The notes: generated by a model not told the origin, from the sequence alone. 64,000 bases of DNA from Bacteroidia bacterium (GCA_030654175.1 JAURXZ010000049.1:28334-92333); one strand, 5' to 3'. Positions 54,701-57,220 are shown, counted from the first letter of the stretch. Program-made: numbers and translations.

Positions 54701-56869
54701 GTTACTTATGTGTATACCGTTTCTGCAAATGGTTGTACAAATCCAACTGGTTACAATGTGGTTGTTACAGTAAATTTAACATGTATTTGTACACATTCTT
54801 TGAGCAGTACGTTAACGCCTCCTTCTATATGCAGTGGTATGGTTTTCAATTATATCCCAACCAGTGGATCAGCAGACTCATCATTTAGCTGGACAAGAGC
54901 AGCAGTAATAGGTATTACCAATCCGGCAAGCAGTGGTACGGATGATCCAAACGAAACCCTTGTTAATACTACGGAAACTCCCATAAATGTTTCTTATGTT
55001 TATACGGTTTCTGCTATGGGTTGTACAAATCCAACAACTTTTGCGGTTGTTGTAACTGTAAATCCGATTCCAAAATTAAGCAGCAGTTTTAGTCCTCCTG
55101 TGGTGTGTATCGGTGCTCCTTTCAATTACACACCAACCAGTGTAACATCCGGTGCATTATTTGCATGGACAAGAGCGGCAGTATCCGGTATAAGCAATGC
55201 GGCAGGCAGTGGCATTAATGATCCGAATGAAGCGCTTATCAATACAACAACAGATACGGTTGGGGTTATCTATAAATATAGTGTATCCGCTAATGGCTGT
55301 CCGAATCCTGCGCCATTCAATGTAACTGTAATAGTTGATCCTCCAACTTTAGGTGGAATAGTGTCCAGTAACGCTACAGTTTGCTATGGTTCAAATTCCG
55401 GTATGCTTTTGGCCAATGGTAGCAATGGAAATATAATTGGATGGCAATCTTCATCAGATGGTGGAATTTCTTGGGGAGATATAAACAATCAAACTTCTTC
55501 CCAAATTTATAACAATTTGACTGTAACCACCATTTACCATGCAGTGGTTCAAAGGGGAGCCTGTGTGGCTGTAAACTCAGGAAATGATACAATTGCTGTA
55601 AGTCCACTATCAGTGGGAGGTGTTATTACAGGTAATTCAGAGGTGTGTGAAAGTTCCAACTCACAGGGAATACTTACACTTAGCGGATATGTAGGAAATG
55701 TAACAAACTGGCTATCGTCAACAGATGGTGTTACGTGGGCACCTATCGTTCCAAACAACTATACCTCGGCTCAAGCTTATAATAACCTTGCTACAACAAC
55801 ATGGTTCAAAGCTTGGGTGAAAAGTGGAGTATGTCCTACCGACACTTCTACTCTTGCTTTTATTAAAGTTAATCCTAAACCGGTGGTAAGTTTTACAGCA
55901 GCAGCAGTATGTAATGGAGAAACCACAATTTTCAATGCGGTATCGTCTATAAGCAGTGGTACAATTCAAAATTATTTATGGGATTTTGGTGATTTCTCAT
56001 CATTCTCTTCTACAGTTTTAAACGCTTCTGTATCGCATACTTATGTTAGTTATGCCTCATACCTTGTATCTTTCAGCGCTACTTCTGATAAAGGATGTAT
56101 GACCACCGTAAGTAGTGCAATACCTGTTAATGAGATGCCAAATGCTGACATTACTGAGAGCGGACCATTATCTTTATGTTTTGGAAATTCGGTTACCCTG
56201 TCGGCTGTGGCTGTATCAGGAGCATCTTACTCCTGGAGTCCGGGAGGAGCAACCACCCAGGATATTACAGTGGATAGTTCAGGGAAATATACTTTAACGG
56301 TAACAGATCCATTGACGGGATGTGCAAACTCTGATTCAGTTATTGCTTCTGCTTATCCTATTATAGCTACAAATTCACTCAACGATACTTCCATTAGTTT
56401 AGGAAGTTCTATCACATTAAGTGGTGGAGGTGGAATAAGCTATTCCTGGTCGCCAGGTGAAGGACTTAATAACCCTAATATTGCAAATCCTGTGGCTACA
56501 CCTGTTGCAACAACTACTTATTATGTTACTATAACTGATGTTAATAATTGTGTAAGTACCGATTCATTAACTGTTACTGTTACGGATGATTATAAGTTGA
56601 AAATACCGAATTTGATCACACCAAATGGTGATGGGTTCAATGATATCTGGATCATTAAAAATATTGAAAAGTATCCGAATACCGAATTGATCGTGGTAAA
56701 TGTTGAAGGTAAAGAGGTTTATCAATCAGCAGATTATGATAATACCTGGAATGGATCGAATATGAGCAGCGGTAAACCATTACCAGATGGTACTTATTAC
56801 TATTTCATTAAGTTTGAAAGTTCAGAAAAACTATATAAAGGTGCGATCACTATTTTAAACGATATTTAA
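27791..56869 (+). CDS. Giant T9SS-secreted PKD-repeat adhesin (9,692 residues)
   Basis: A single uninterrupted frame of 29,079 bp. Order: signal peptide (about 8-40, ending FSFAQ; ATG at 27812 is an alternative start); glycine-rich domain (41-256); an Ig-like repeat; 7 class A PKD-like repeats (354-1006); mixed Ig/PKD-like repeats (1007-1562); 83 class B PKD-like repeats (1563 to about 9182); two Ig-like domains; a PKD domain with YLWDFGD; Ig-like domains; and a gliding-associated T9SS type B C-terminal domain (about 9605-9692) with ITPNGDGFNDIW, VEGKEVYQS and LPDGTYYYFIKF. It is exported by Sec and the T9SS to the surface. By analogy with SprB and other long repeat proteins it is probably an adhesin used in attachment or gliding. 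Nearly every class B repeat has two Cys. Its partner is the adjacent PorP/SprF gene. Binding target unknown. Confidence 0.93.
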   Translation: MEYLYSSMGNIKKVIATIKMVFIASLFVVFDGFNNFSFAQSPQIYTTSGTFTVPACVSSITIEVVGGGGTGGGNGGGGGGGGGYSSGTFAVTAGANLAVTVGGAGSTTSVAALISATGGANGVGVANPAVGGGGAGGVGSGGTINRIGGTGGGGYNTYFGGGGAGAAGSTGVGGNGGNATAYTGSNCLQPGGSAGAGGGAPGGAGGKGAGFTEGTCTTTNPAAVGVNYGGGGGGGNGNGGGAQAGAGGYCKISWTANPAIVGNTVGAAQTICSGVVPAALTGSTPTGGSGAYTYLWESSTTSAGAGFSAASGTNTNIGYTAPALTVTTWYRRTVYSGGCTNVSVAVEKTVNPLPTVTNAATASNCSGTGPNIALTASVASTFTWTIGSNPGGITGASAGSGSPINQVLTNPSNTIANAIQYLVTPTSSVGLCVGAAYTITVTVNPKPAVTNAATKTICTATGTAITLASSAPSNFAWTLGAITGGITGASASSGATISQTLTNPSNTTDGTVPYIVTPTSTTGSCVGNASTITVTVTHAPTVTNAATATICSGAATGITLTANEASSFTWTIGTNAGGITGSSAGSGSNMSQTLTNPSNSVANTIQYIVIPTSTAGALCAGPAYTITVTVNPKPAVNNAATDATCSGTGPNFALTATAASTFTWTVGTITGAITGASASSGTPINQTLTNPSNATDGTVQYLITPTATIGSCVGAVFSLIETVNPKPAVTNAATKTICTATGTAITLASSAPSNFAWTLGAITGGITGASASSGATISQTLTNPSNTADGTVPYLVTPTSTTGSCVGNASTITVTVTHAPTITNAATATICSGTATGITLTANEASTFAWTIGSNPGGITGASAGSGANMSQTLTNPSNATANTIQYIVTPTSTAGALCAGPAFTITVTVNPKPVVTTAATDETCSGTGPNISLTATAPSSFAWTIGTITGAITGASASSGATINQTLTNPSTTTAGTVQYLVTPTSTTGSCAGVAYTITVTVNPAPIAVFTGGANQTVCSGVALPVAIALGTSNSIAGTTFAWTRDNTSNVTGTTSGAGNISALVLTNTTTSPQTVTFTITPTGPTPTFCVGATISTTVVVNPIPVLNSSLTIPAICNGTTLSYTATSATSGATFAWSRAAVTNIAPATSSGTANVSEVLTNGSGSPGAPINVTYVYITTANGCSNTGQSVVGTVNVLPIGTITNSAQTICSGATFSTMVLGTSNGVTSTTFTWTRNNGAVTGIGASGSGGSIAGVALTNTTGSDQTVTFTITPSCSGANLTATIVVRASIVLNSTLAPPAICSGATFAYTPTSATGGATFAWTRPVVSDISSPGGASGAGAVSQILNNSSANSINVTYVYTTTNPGTGCSNGGENVVVAVEKAPVAAGTISGTSMVCQAQTYAYSVPAIQNATSYTWSYSGTGVTINGSTSNITVSFSTSATAGNLTVRGTNSCGNGTVSANYAIGLNPNATIALTSVAGTNFQTVCINVPIVDITYLVGGGGTGAGVTALPAGISSSFSGSTLTISGTPTVVGTFPYTITTTGTCIQTSAAGSIIIAPLPTLNSSLAPPAVCSHSTFNYTPTSPVSGATFTWTRAVVAGISNGANSGSGNPGEILYNTTLAAVNVTYVYTVVANGCSSATTYNVVVSVKPQALLSSSLTPPAICSGIAFSYTPASATAGSTFAWSRAAVGGISQVANSGINDPNEVLTNTTAATVNVTYIYTITASGCSYNQNVVVQVTPTPTLSSSLNPPAACSGVAVNYTPTSATPGASFTWTRAVVAGISNGAGSGSANPFEVLTNTTNLPVNVTYIYTVTANGCTNVSTFSVVIPINPRPTLNTTLTPAAICSGTIFSYVPGSAVVGATFAWARAAVGGISNAAANGTGNPSETLTNTSTAPVNVTYIYTTAANGCSFDQSVVVTVNPKPTLNSSLAPTVCSGYTFNYVPTSATAGASFTWTRATVVGISNAAGSGSGSPSEILTNTTTASVSATYIYTVTANGCVNSTTFNVVVNVFPRPTLSSTLTPGAICSNTIFNYTPASAIGGATFAWSRAAIPGISNAANNGINNPAETLINTTAAPVNVTYVYTTSANGCSFDQNVIVTINPNPTLNSSLTPTVCSGVAFNYTPTSATSGASFSWTRAVVANISNGAGSGTGAPFETLYNTSTVSVNVTYIYTVAANGCTNATTFSVVATVYPAPTLSSTLTPAAICSNTIFNYPPSSAIVGATFTWSRVAVGGISNAANSGINNPNETLINTSTVPVNVVYVYTTSANGCNNNQNVIVAVNPKPVLNSSLTPTVCSGASFNYTPTSATPGTTFTWTRAVVAGISNGAGSGAGTPFETLFNTTGASVNVTYIYTLSANGCTNATTFSVVATVYSNPTLSSTTTPPAICSATLFSYTPTSSTGGATFSWTRATVPGISNAANSGTNNPNETLTNTSTAPINVTYIYTTSANGCNNNQNVIATVNPTPALNSNLAPSVCSNSTFNYTPTSATAGATFTWTRAVAVGISNAAGSGSGSPFETLINTTAAPVTATYIFTVTANLCTNSTTFNVVVTVNPRPSLSSALTPPAICSGTAFSYASTSATVGATFPWNRAAVGGISNAASSGTGNPNETLNNTTTAPVNVTYIYSTTANGCFFDQSVVVTVNPRPALNSSLTPSVCSNSAFNYTPTSATAGATFTWTRAVVAGISNGAGSGAGSPFETLINTTANPVNVTYIFTVTANLCTNATTYSVVATVNPRPTLSSGLTPPAICSGTAFSYAPTSATAGATFPWARAAVGGISNAANNGIGNPNEVLVNTTTTPINVTYVYSTTANGCFFDQNVVVIVNPTPALNSNLAVAVCSHITTFNYTPTSATPGATFTWTRAVVANISNGAASGSGSPSEVLFNTTAAPVTTTYVFTVTANTCVNPTTFSVVVTVNPRPLLSSSLTPPAICSGTTFSYVPASATVGSTFPWFRPAVPGISNPATSGTGNPSEVLTNTTTTPINVTYQYGVTANGCQVFNNVIVTVYPPPTLNSTLSPGGFCSNTQQGYVVSYTPSSATPGATFSWTRAVVAGVSAGAGSGTGNIYEGLNNTTSANINVTYVYTVSANGCTNPTTYNVVIVLYPSPVLSTSTAPPAICSGTAFNYVPASSVPGTTFTWWRGTTTGISQPASSGSGNPNEILTNLSTFPVTVVYLFRGIANGCRYDVNVNLVVNPEPSLSSTITPPAICSNTTFSYSPTSDIVGASFAWTRAAVAGISNPAGSGTGNPNQTLTNTTTAPVNVTYIYTISANGCTSLTTSSVVVSVNPNPGFTSSLTPPAICSGTAFNYSPSSGTVGALFTWSRAAVVGISNIAASSVGNPNEVLINTTSAPVNTTYNYSISANGCTNPTTFNVVVSVNPNPTLTSTLTPPIICSDSVFNYVPTSAVAGATFSWVRQAVVGISNAPGSGTFNPNEVLVNTTTGTINVTYVYTVTANGCSNPTTYNVVVAVKICACNHSLSSSLTPPAICSNSSFNYIPTSSTPGATFAWTRAVVAGISNAAGSGSGNPLEILINTTVAPINVTYIYSVTATCTNPITFSVVVAVNPRPLLTSTLTPPDICSGTAFSYLPTSGTTGSAFPWTRAVRTGISNGAGSGTGNPNETLTNTTSAPISVIYAYNVTANGCSYSQDVVVAVNPKPVLSSTLTPPAVCSGIVFNYSPTSSTGGVTFSWTRAVVAGISNVAASGTGNPAETLVNTTAAPKNVTYIYTLSASGCVNATTYSVVVTVNQEPTLSSSLSPPAICSGSTFYYTPTSATSGATFSWTRAAVVGISNPATFGSADPIETLINTTTVAKTVTYVYTLSAFGCINSTPYNVVVVVNPTPLLGSSTLPPAICSGTVFSYVPTSTTAGASFAWTRAAVIGISNAAASGAANPSETLTNTTSNPVNVTYVYTLTANGCTNAATYNVVVTVKPTPVLSSSLTPPAICSGTTFSYIPSSATAGTTFAWTRAAVAGISNAATSGSGNPSEVLVNTTTSPVNVTYIYTLTANSCANPSTYSIVVQVNPVPIFTSSLTPPSICSNTTFYYTPLSSTAGASFSWTRAAVVGISNPATSGTGDPIETLINTTTTAKNVTYVYTVSANGCTNGSTYSVVVIVNPIPTLSSVLLPPAICSGTSFSYTATSLTAGATFAWTRAAVIGISNAAGSGAGNVSEILTNTTVAPINVSYIYSVAANGCTNATTYNVVVRVNPTPTLSSTLSPAPVCSDSVFNYTPTSPVAGTIFTWTRAAVAGISNPASSGTGNPNESLTNTTASPINVTYIYTLSANGCAGATTYNVVLNVRVACQCNHALSSSLTPPAVCSGIVFSYVPTSPSPGATFAWSRALVTGISNAASSGASNPNEILVNTTSAPVNVTYIYYVTANACTNLSSFSVVVTINPRPLLSTTLTPAAICSGTAFNYVPASETTGASYAWTRATVTGISNSIGSGSGNPNETLINTLATPVNVTYIYTISANACSFNQSVVVVVNPTPTLSSSLSPPAICSNTAFNYTPTSATTGASFAWTRAAVAGISNAMNTGTGNPGEVLINTTVNPINVTYVFSLSANGCPGGTTYSVVVRVNPLPTLSSTLTPSAICSGAAFSYIPTSNTTGTSFAWTRASVAGISNVAGLGTDNPNETLNNTIASTVNVTYIYTLSANGCTNSSTFSVVVPVTAAPTLSSSLSPPAVCSGTPFNYGPTSATSGATFAWTRAAVAGISNIAASGTGNPNETLTNTASTAVNVTYIYTVSANGCTNPTPYNVVVTVNLLPTLSSSLAPAAICSSTLFNYTATSATGGATFTWTRAVVAGISNAAASGTGNLNETLINTTTSSVNVTYVYSVTANGCTNPTTYNVVILVNPAATLSSTLTPSAICSGTVFNYTPASVTAGATFAWTRAVVAGISNTAGGNTGNPNEILTNTTASPINVTYVYSVTANGCLNPTTYNVVVTVNPTPALSSSASPPAICSGTVFSYAPTSATSGASFLWTRAVVAGISNIGGNGPGNPNETIINTTAASVNVTYVYSVSANGCTNATTYNVVVGITPSPVLSSSLSPPAFCSGTPFNYTPLCPTPGASFTWTRAVVAGISQIASSGTGNPNETLTNLTTASVNVTYIFTVSANGCTNPTTFNVVVPVTAAPTLSSSLAPPAFCSGTAFSYTPLSATVGATFAWTRAVVGGISNLANSGTNNPNEVLTNTSSSPVNVTYVYTVSANGCSNPTTFNVVVPVNPIPALNSSLSPPAICSGTAFAYGPTSATTGSTFAWTRAAVSGISNIAGSGTSNPNETLINTTTAGVNVTYVYTVSANGCTNTSTFNVVVTVYPAPVLSSSLTPPTICSGNVFSYVPASATPSVAFAWTRALVTGISNISNSGTGNPNETLTNTTANPVNVTYVYTLSANGCTNPTTFSVVVTVTPAPTLSSTLTPPAICSTTLFNYAPTSSTPGATFAWTRAAVAGISQPAGFGNGDPNEVLTNTTGAPINVTYVYTVSINLCTNPTTYNVVVSVILAPTLNSSLSPPTICTGSLFSYAPTTATPPASFAWTRAAVAGISEIAGSGTGNPNEILTNTTTSPINVTYLYTVSANGCVNSTAYSVVVTVSPKPTLSSSLSPPAVVCGAPFNYSPTSATGGAAFSWTRAVVAGISNIAGSGTNDPNETLTNTTENPINVTYIYSVSANGCTNPTTFSVVVAVNPTPALNSSLSPPAFCSGTAFSYTPTSATIGATFTWTRAVVPGVSNTAGAGTNNPNEILTNTVSVPVNVKYTYNVSANGCTNATNFNVIVPVNPNPTLNSTATPPGICSGTVFSYAPTSATTGSTFSWTRAAVAGISQIAGSGFTNPLETLTNTTAASVNVTYIYTVSANGCTNATTFNVVVTVYPNPLLTSSLTPPAVVCGAPFNYNPTSTTSGASFGWTRAVVAGISNIAASGGGDPNETLNNTTINPINVTYVYTVSANGCTNASTFNVVVAVNPTPILNSTLTPPAICSNTAFTYTPTSATIGAAFGWTRAVVPGISQSAGSGSGNPLEVLTNTTIAPVNVTYIYTLSANGCTNPTTFSVVVKVNPIPTLNSSLTAPAICSGTSFSYAPTSATVGSSFSWTRAAVIGISNISGSGTGNPNETLSNTTQTSINVTYIYTVSADGCTNSTTFNVVVAVNPTPTLSSSITPPAICSGTPFTYAPTSATGGATFAWSRAMVAGITNINASGVGSPGEILINTTVAPVNVTYIYTVSANGCANITTYNVIVAVNPAAGISSTLTPPAICNGTAFNYTPTSATAGASFSWTRAIVAGISNGAGSGIGNPMEVLTNTTGSLVNVTYVYSVSANGCTNPNTYSVTVTVNPTPTLSSSLTTPDICSGTSFSYVPTSAVGGATFSWTRATVAGISNVAGSGAGNPNEVLNNTTGAAVDVTYVYTVSANLCTNPSPYNVVVKVNFAPKLTSTLTPNAMCSGNGFSYTPTTNTPPATFAWTRAVVAGISNIAGSGTGNPQEILNNTTGSPINVTYVYTVSNSLCTNLTTYNVVVTVNLPCICNHALTSTLAPPAICNNTEFNYIPTSDASGASFTWTRAAVPGISNTASSGTFNPQETLINTTSAPIDVIYNYSITANSCTNPTTFDVIVSVNPTPALTSSLTPPTICSGLVFTYVPTSSTLGATFGWTRAVVVGISNAAGLGTGNVNEILTNITPDIVSVIYVYTVSANGCTNPTTYSVSVDVIPAPTLSSTLVPPAICSGTTFNYTPTSATTGGSFAWTRAAVGGVSNAAGSGTGDPNETLINTTASSVNVTYVYTVTANGCVNPITYSVVVIVYPTPTLTSTLTPPPICNGAVFIYVPASATSAVSFSWTRAIVAGISNIAGSGNGNPNEILSNTTATPVNVTYVYTLSANGCTNATTYSVVVTVNPSPTLSSTLTPPTICSNTIFSYTPTSATTGAVFTWNRPSIGGLSELQASGTGDPNETLTNLTTFPLYVTYSYVITANNCSYNQNVVVGVNPTPTLTSSLAPPSICSGTVFNYSPSSGTSGASYTWTRATVVGISNAAGAGTGNPNETLTNTTASPVNVTYIYTVSANSCSNPTTYSVVVTVNTPPILSSTLTPPAICDGTAFYYLPTSATSGTSFLWARAVVAGISNPNSVGTGDPIETLNNTTANSVNVTYVYTVSANGCGNNQNVVVTVNPTPTLSSTLAPPAICSGTVFNYTATSATAGATYTWSRVTVIGISNAAGTGTGNPNETLINTTPAPLNVTYVYTVSANGCTDPKQYSVVVLVNPTPTLSSSLTPPAICSGTAFNYTPTSATPGTFAWTRAVVVGISNPIGSGSGNPNEILINTSSAPVNVAYVYTVSANGCTNPSTYSVIVVVNPIPTLSSTVSPPAICNNTTFNYIPTSPTIGTSFAWTRAVVAGISNLAASGTGDPNEVLVNTTSAPINVTYVYTLSANGCTNPSTYSVVVSVNLSCVCNHSLSSSLAPPAICSGNLFSYTPTSPSPGATFAWTRNAVVGISNAANSGAGDPNETLINTTASPINVSYDYLVTANSCTNAIVYSVILTVNPTPTLSSSLLPPSICNGASFNYTPTGSTSGASYAWSRAAVIGISNAAATGIGNPLEALTNITVNPVNVTYVYTVSANGCINPSTFNVVLTVTPAATLSSSLTPPAICSGTLLSYIPTSAIAGATFSWTRAAVAGISNLAGSGTFDPNETLTNTTAAPIDVTYIYNVTANGCANTTPYSIVVPVNPKPTLSSSLSPPSICSGSVFSYIPNSATAGASFAWTRALVAGITNATANGTGDPNELLINTTVSPITVTYLYTVSANGCINSSSYSVEVIVNPAPKLNSTLSPAAICSGTTFNYSPTSATAGATFGWNRLPVAGISEPSASGMDDPNEALTNLTSFPNAVTYNYTVLANGCQNIQNVIVTVNPRPALSSSSTVPSICSGAAFNYMPTSTTAGASFAWTRAAVAGISNAANSGTGNPGETLTNTTTVQVNVSYIYTVSANGCTNPTVYTIVVTVNPTLLLSSSLTPPAICRGAIFYYLPTSGTPGSTFTWTRAAVVGISNPSSLGTGDPIETLTNTTPNAIPVTYVYTISANGCSNNQNVIVIVNPTPILSSTLAPPAICSGNVFNYNATSTTAGAFYTWSRVAVIGITNAAANGIGDPNEILINSTPAPLNVTYVYTVSANSCTNPKEYSVVILVNPTPTLSSSLTPPAICSGTAFNYTPTSATPGTFAWTRAVVVGISNPADTGTGNPNEILINTSTAPVNVAYVYTVSANGCTNPSTYSVVVVVNPIPILSSSLSPPAICNNTTFNYVPTGTTIGSSFAWTRAVVAGISNVAASGTGDPNETLVNTTAAPVNVTYVYTVSANGCTNPSTYNVVLSVNLTCACNHALSSSLAPPAICSNTLFNYTPTSSSPGASFTWTRSAAVGISNAASSGTDDPNETLINTTANPVNVSYDYLVTANSCTNAIVYSVIVTVNPLPKLSSSISPPAICSGVIFNYTPSGATAGASYAWSRAAVIGISNPAGTGIGNPLEALTNISTNPVSATYVYTISANGCINPVTYNVVVTVTPAATLSSSLTPPAICSGSIFNYIPTSAIAGATFDWTRAAVTGISNTSGSGIDDPNEALINTTVSPINVTYVYNVSANGCGNTAPYNIVVPVNPTPTLSSALSPPAICSGTVFNYIPGSATAGASFTWTRALVTGISNATANGSGDPNETLINTTASPKTLTYVYNVSANGCANPSSFNVEVIVNPAPKLSSTLSPAAICSGVNFNYSPTSATAGSSFNWVRLPVTGISEPLASGTDDPNEILTNLTSFPNSVTYNYTILANGCEYDQNVIVTVNPTPILISSVTSSEICSGLTFNYVPTSSTAGVLFSWTRASIAGIGNAASSGTGDPNEALTDTTAVPVDVTYIYTLSANGCINANTYSVKVTVNPNPTLSSTLTPPAICNNTTFYYLPTSSIPGTSFSWSRAAVAGISNPASIGSDDPIETLINTSTAPVNVTYVYTVSANGCTNPTGYNVVVTVNLTCICTHSLSSTLTPPSICSGMVFNYIPTSGSADSSFSWTRAAVIGITNPASSGTDDPNETLVNTTETPINVSYVYTVSAMGCTNPTTFAVVVTVNPIPKLSSSFSPPVVCIGAPFNYTPTSVTSGALFAWTRAAVSGISNAAGSGINDPNEALINTTTDTVGVIYKYSVSANGCPNPAPFNVTVIVDPPTLGGIVSSNATVCYGSNSGMLLANGSNGNIIGWQSSSDGGISWGDINNQTSSQIYNNLTVTTIYHAVVQRGACVAVNSGNDTIAVSPLSVGGVITGNSEVCESSNSQGILTLSGYVGNVTNWLSSTDGVTWAPIVPNNYTSAQAYNNLATTTWFKAWVKSGVCPTDTSTLAFIKVNPKPVVSFTAAAVCNGETTIFNAVSSISSGTIQNYLWDFGDFSSFSSTVLNASVSHTYVSYASYLVSFSATSDKGCMTTVSSAIPVNEMPNADITESGPLSLCFGNSVTLSAVAVSGASYSWSPGGATTQDITVDSSGKYTLTVTDPLTGCANSDSVIASAYPIIATNSLNDTSISLGSSITLSGGGGISYSWSPGEGLNNPNIANPVATPVATTTYYVTITDVNNCVSTDSLTVTVTDDYKLKIPNLITPNGDGFNDIWIIKNIEKYPNTELIVVNVEGKEVYQSADYDNTWNGSNMSSGKPLPDGTYYYFIKFESSEKLYKGAITILNDI
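27910..28560 (+). other. Glycine-rich N-terminal domain of the adhesin
   Basis: Residues about 41-256. It opens with a beta-strand segment (GTFTVPACVSSITIEVVGGG) and continues as runs of Gly with Ala, Ser and Asn, ending AGAGGYCKISW. The opening, F-T-V-P-A followed by S-I-T-I-E-V then Gly-rich, matches the glycine-rich surface domains found at the N-termini of other Bacteroidota repeat proteins. G+C is high here because of GGN codons. Confidence 0.75.
28850..30808 (+). repeat. Class A PKD-like array, 7 repeats of ~93 residues
   Basis: Each unit runs from PxVTNAAT through a Cys segment (CSGTGPN or CTATGTA), TWTIG or AWTLG, GGITGASA, QTLTNPSN and ends TITVTVNPK. The seven units are at about 28850, 29129, 29408, 29690, 29969, 30248 and 30530. 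Units 2-4 and 5-7 form an exact 840-bp head-to-tail duplication. Confidence 0.9.
29129..30808 (+). repeat. Two 840-bp higher-order copies (class A triplets)
   Basis: Copy 1 is 29129-29968 and copy 2 is 29969-30808. The 60-base lines at 29161 and 30001 differ at one base, while other parts are more diverged. Each holds three class A repeats. Confidence 0.92.
33299..36559 (+). repeat. Six tandem 543-bp dimers within the class B array
   Basis: Dimer starts are 33299, 33842, 34385, 34928, 35471 and 36014, all exactly 543 bp apart; the sixth is 546 bp because one unit has an extra residue. Each dimer pairs a unit starting L-S-S-x-L-T-P with a shorter-tail NGC-x(3)-QxVxV end and a unit starting L-N-S-S-L with a VC-S core. 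Confidence 0.9.
44570..46225 (+). repeat. Two 828-bp triplets within the class B array
   Basis: Copy 1 is 44570-45397 and copy 2 is 45398-46225. Landmarks recur at exactly 828 bp: the VVCGAPFNY variant, the ATIGA-x-F variant with RAVVPG, and the third unit of each. Confidence 0.8.
47336..54790 (+). repeat. Three 10-repeat super-units of 2757 bp (third truncated)
   Basis: The CxCNH linker codons occur at 47336, 50093 and 52850, exactly 2757 bp apart twice, and a variant CxCTH at 54788. Unit-by-unit landmarks keep the same offset, e.g. 49560/52317 and 51240/53997. The last block is 1938 bp, short by 819 bp (three repeats). Confidence 0.92.
56605..56866 (+). other. T9SS type B / gliding-associated C-terminal domain of the adhesin
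   Basis: Residues about 9605-9692: IPNLITPNGDGFNDIW, then ELIVVNVEGKEVYQS, YDNTWNGSN and LPDGTYYYFIKF, ending KGAITILND. These are the landmarks of the CHU_C-type domain that targets proteins to the T9SS and is served by PorP/SprF-type partners, such as the next gene. Confidence 0.9.
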
Positions 56870-57220
56870 GAATAAATTTTGTTTTATTCCAGTGAGGGGA
56901 GGGCCATTAAAAAAAAGAATTTGAATACATAGACAGGTGAAGGGTAAAAACAAATTTTATTTCATACCTTAGATGTCCTTTAAATTTATAATATTTTTGG
57001 CATAGATCATTAAAAAAATAAGATCCTTCTCAAAATAGGAGGATTGACTTAAGGAGTAAATTTAGATTGAGATCAAGAATTAGACTAGCTTCCTTAGCAC
57101 AATTTAAATAAATTTTAAACAACCATTGAGTTTTTTAAATTTTTAAAATAATTGTGTCAGGGATTTTTAAATAAAAAAACATCTACGAATTTATTGCTTA
57201 ACGCAGGAGATATACGAAGA
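56870..57220 (+). other. 351-bp gap between the adhesin and PorP/SprF genes
   Basis: A weak GAATAAA/TTTATTC hairpin lies right after the adhesin stop (56870-56889). TATTTTTG at 56992-56999 fits a -7 box. An imperfect hairpin (AAGATCCTTCT with AGGAGGATT) is near 57020-57050. AGGAGA at 57204-57209 is a rare good ribosome-binding site, 11 nt before the ATG at 57221. The PorP gene may thus have its own promoter as well as read-through. Confidence 0.45.

Larger units (their letters stand above)
32477..55336 (+). repeat. Class B PKD-like array, 83 contiguous repeats of ~92 residues
   Basis: The consensus unit, in pieces: P-T-L-S-S-S-L-T-P-P-A-I-C-S-G, then F-N-Y-T-P-T-S-A-T, G-A-T-F-A-W-T-R, V-A-G-I-S-N, SGTGNPNETL, NTT, VNVTYVYT, SANGC and VVVTVNP. 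Typical spacing is 276 bp; variants ending GCSFDQNVVV are about 3 residues shorter. I counted 83 units by reading the protein; two further class B-like units lie among mixed repeats at 31108 and 31663. Every unit keeps the reading frame. Confidence 0.9.

Noticed and set aside
28850..55336. CRISPR-like regular spacing
   Set aside because: The periodic unit is ~276 bp and fully coding, with amino-acid-level conservation; there are no short identical repeats with unique spacers and no cas genes.
28744..55969. Many antisense reading frames of 60-100 codons across the adhesin repeats
   Set aside because: They recur only because the underlying repeats recur, have no motifs or starts of their own, and vary freely at positions where the sense protein is conserved.
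57152..57220. TTG start extending the PorP/SprF protein by 23 residues
   Set aside because: The extension would bury the signal peptide; the ATG at 57221 has AGGAGA upstream and leads directly into it.
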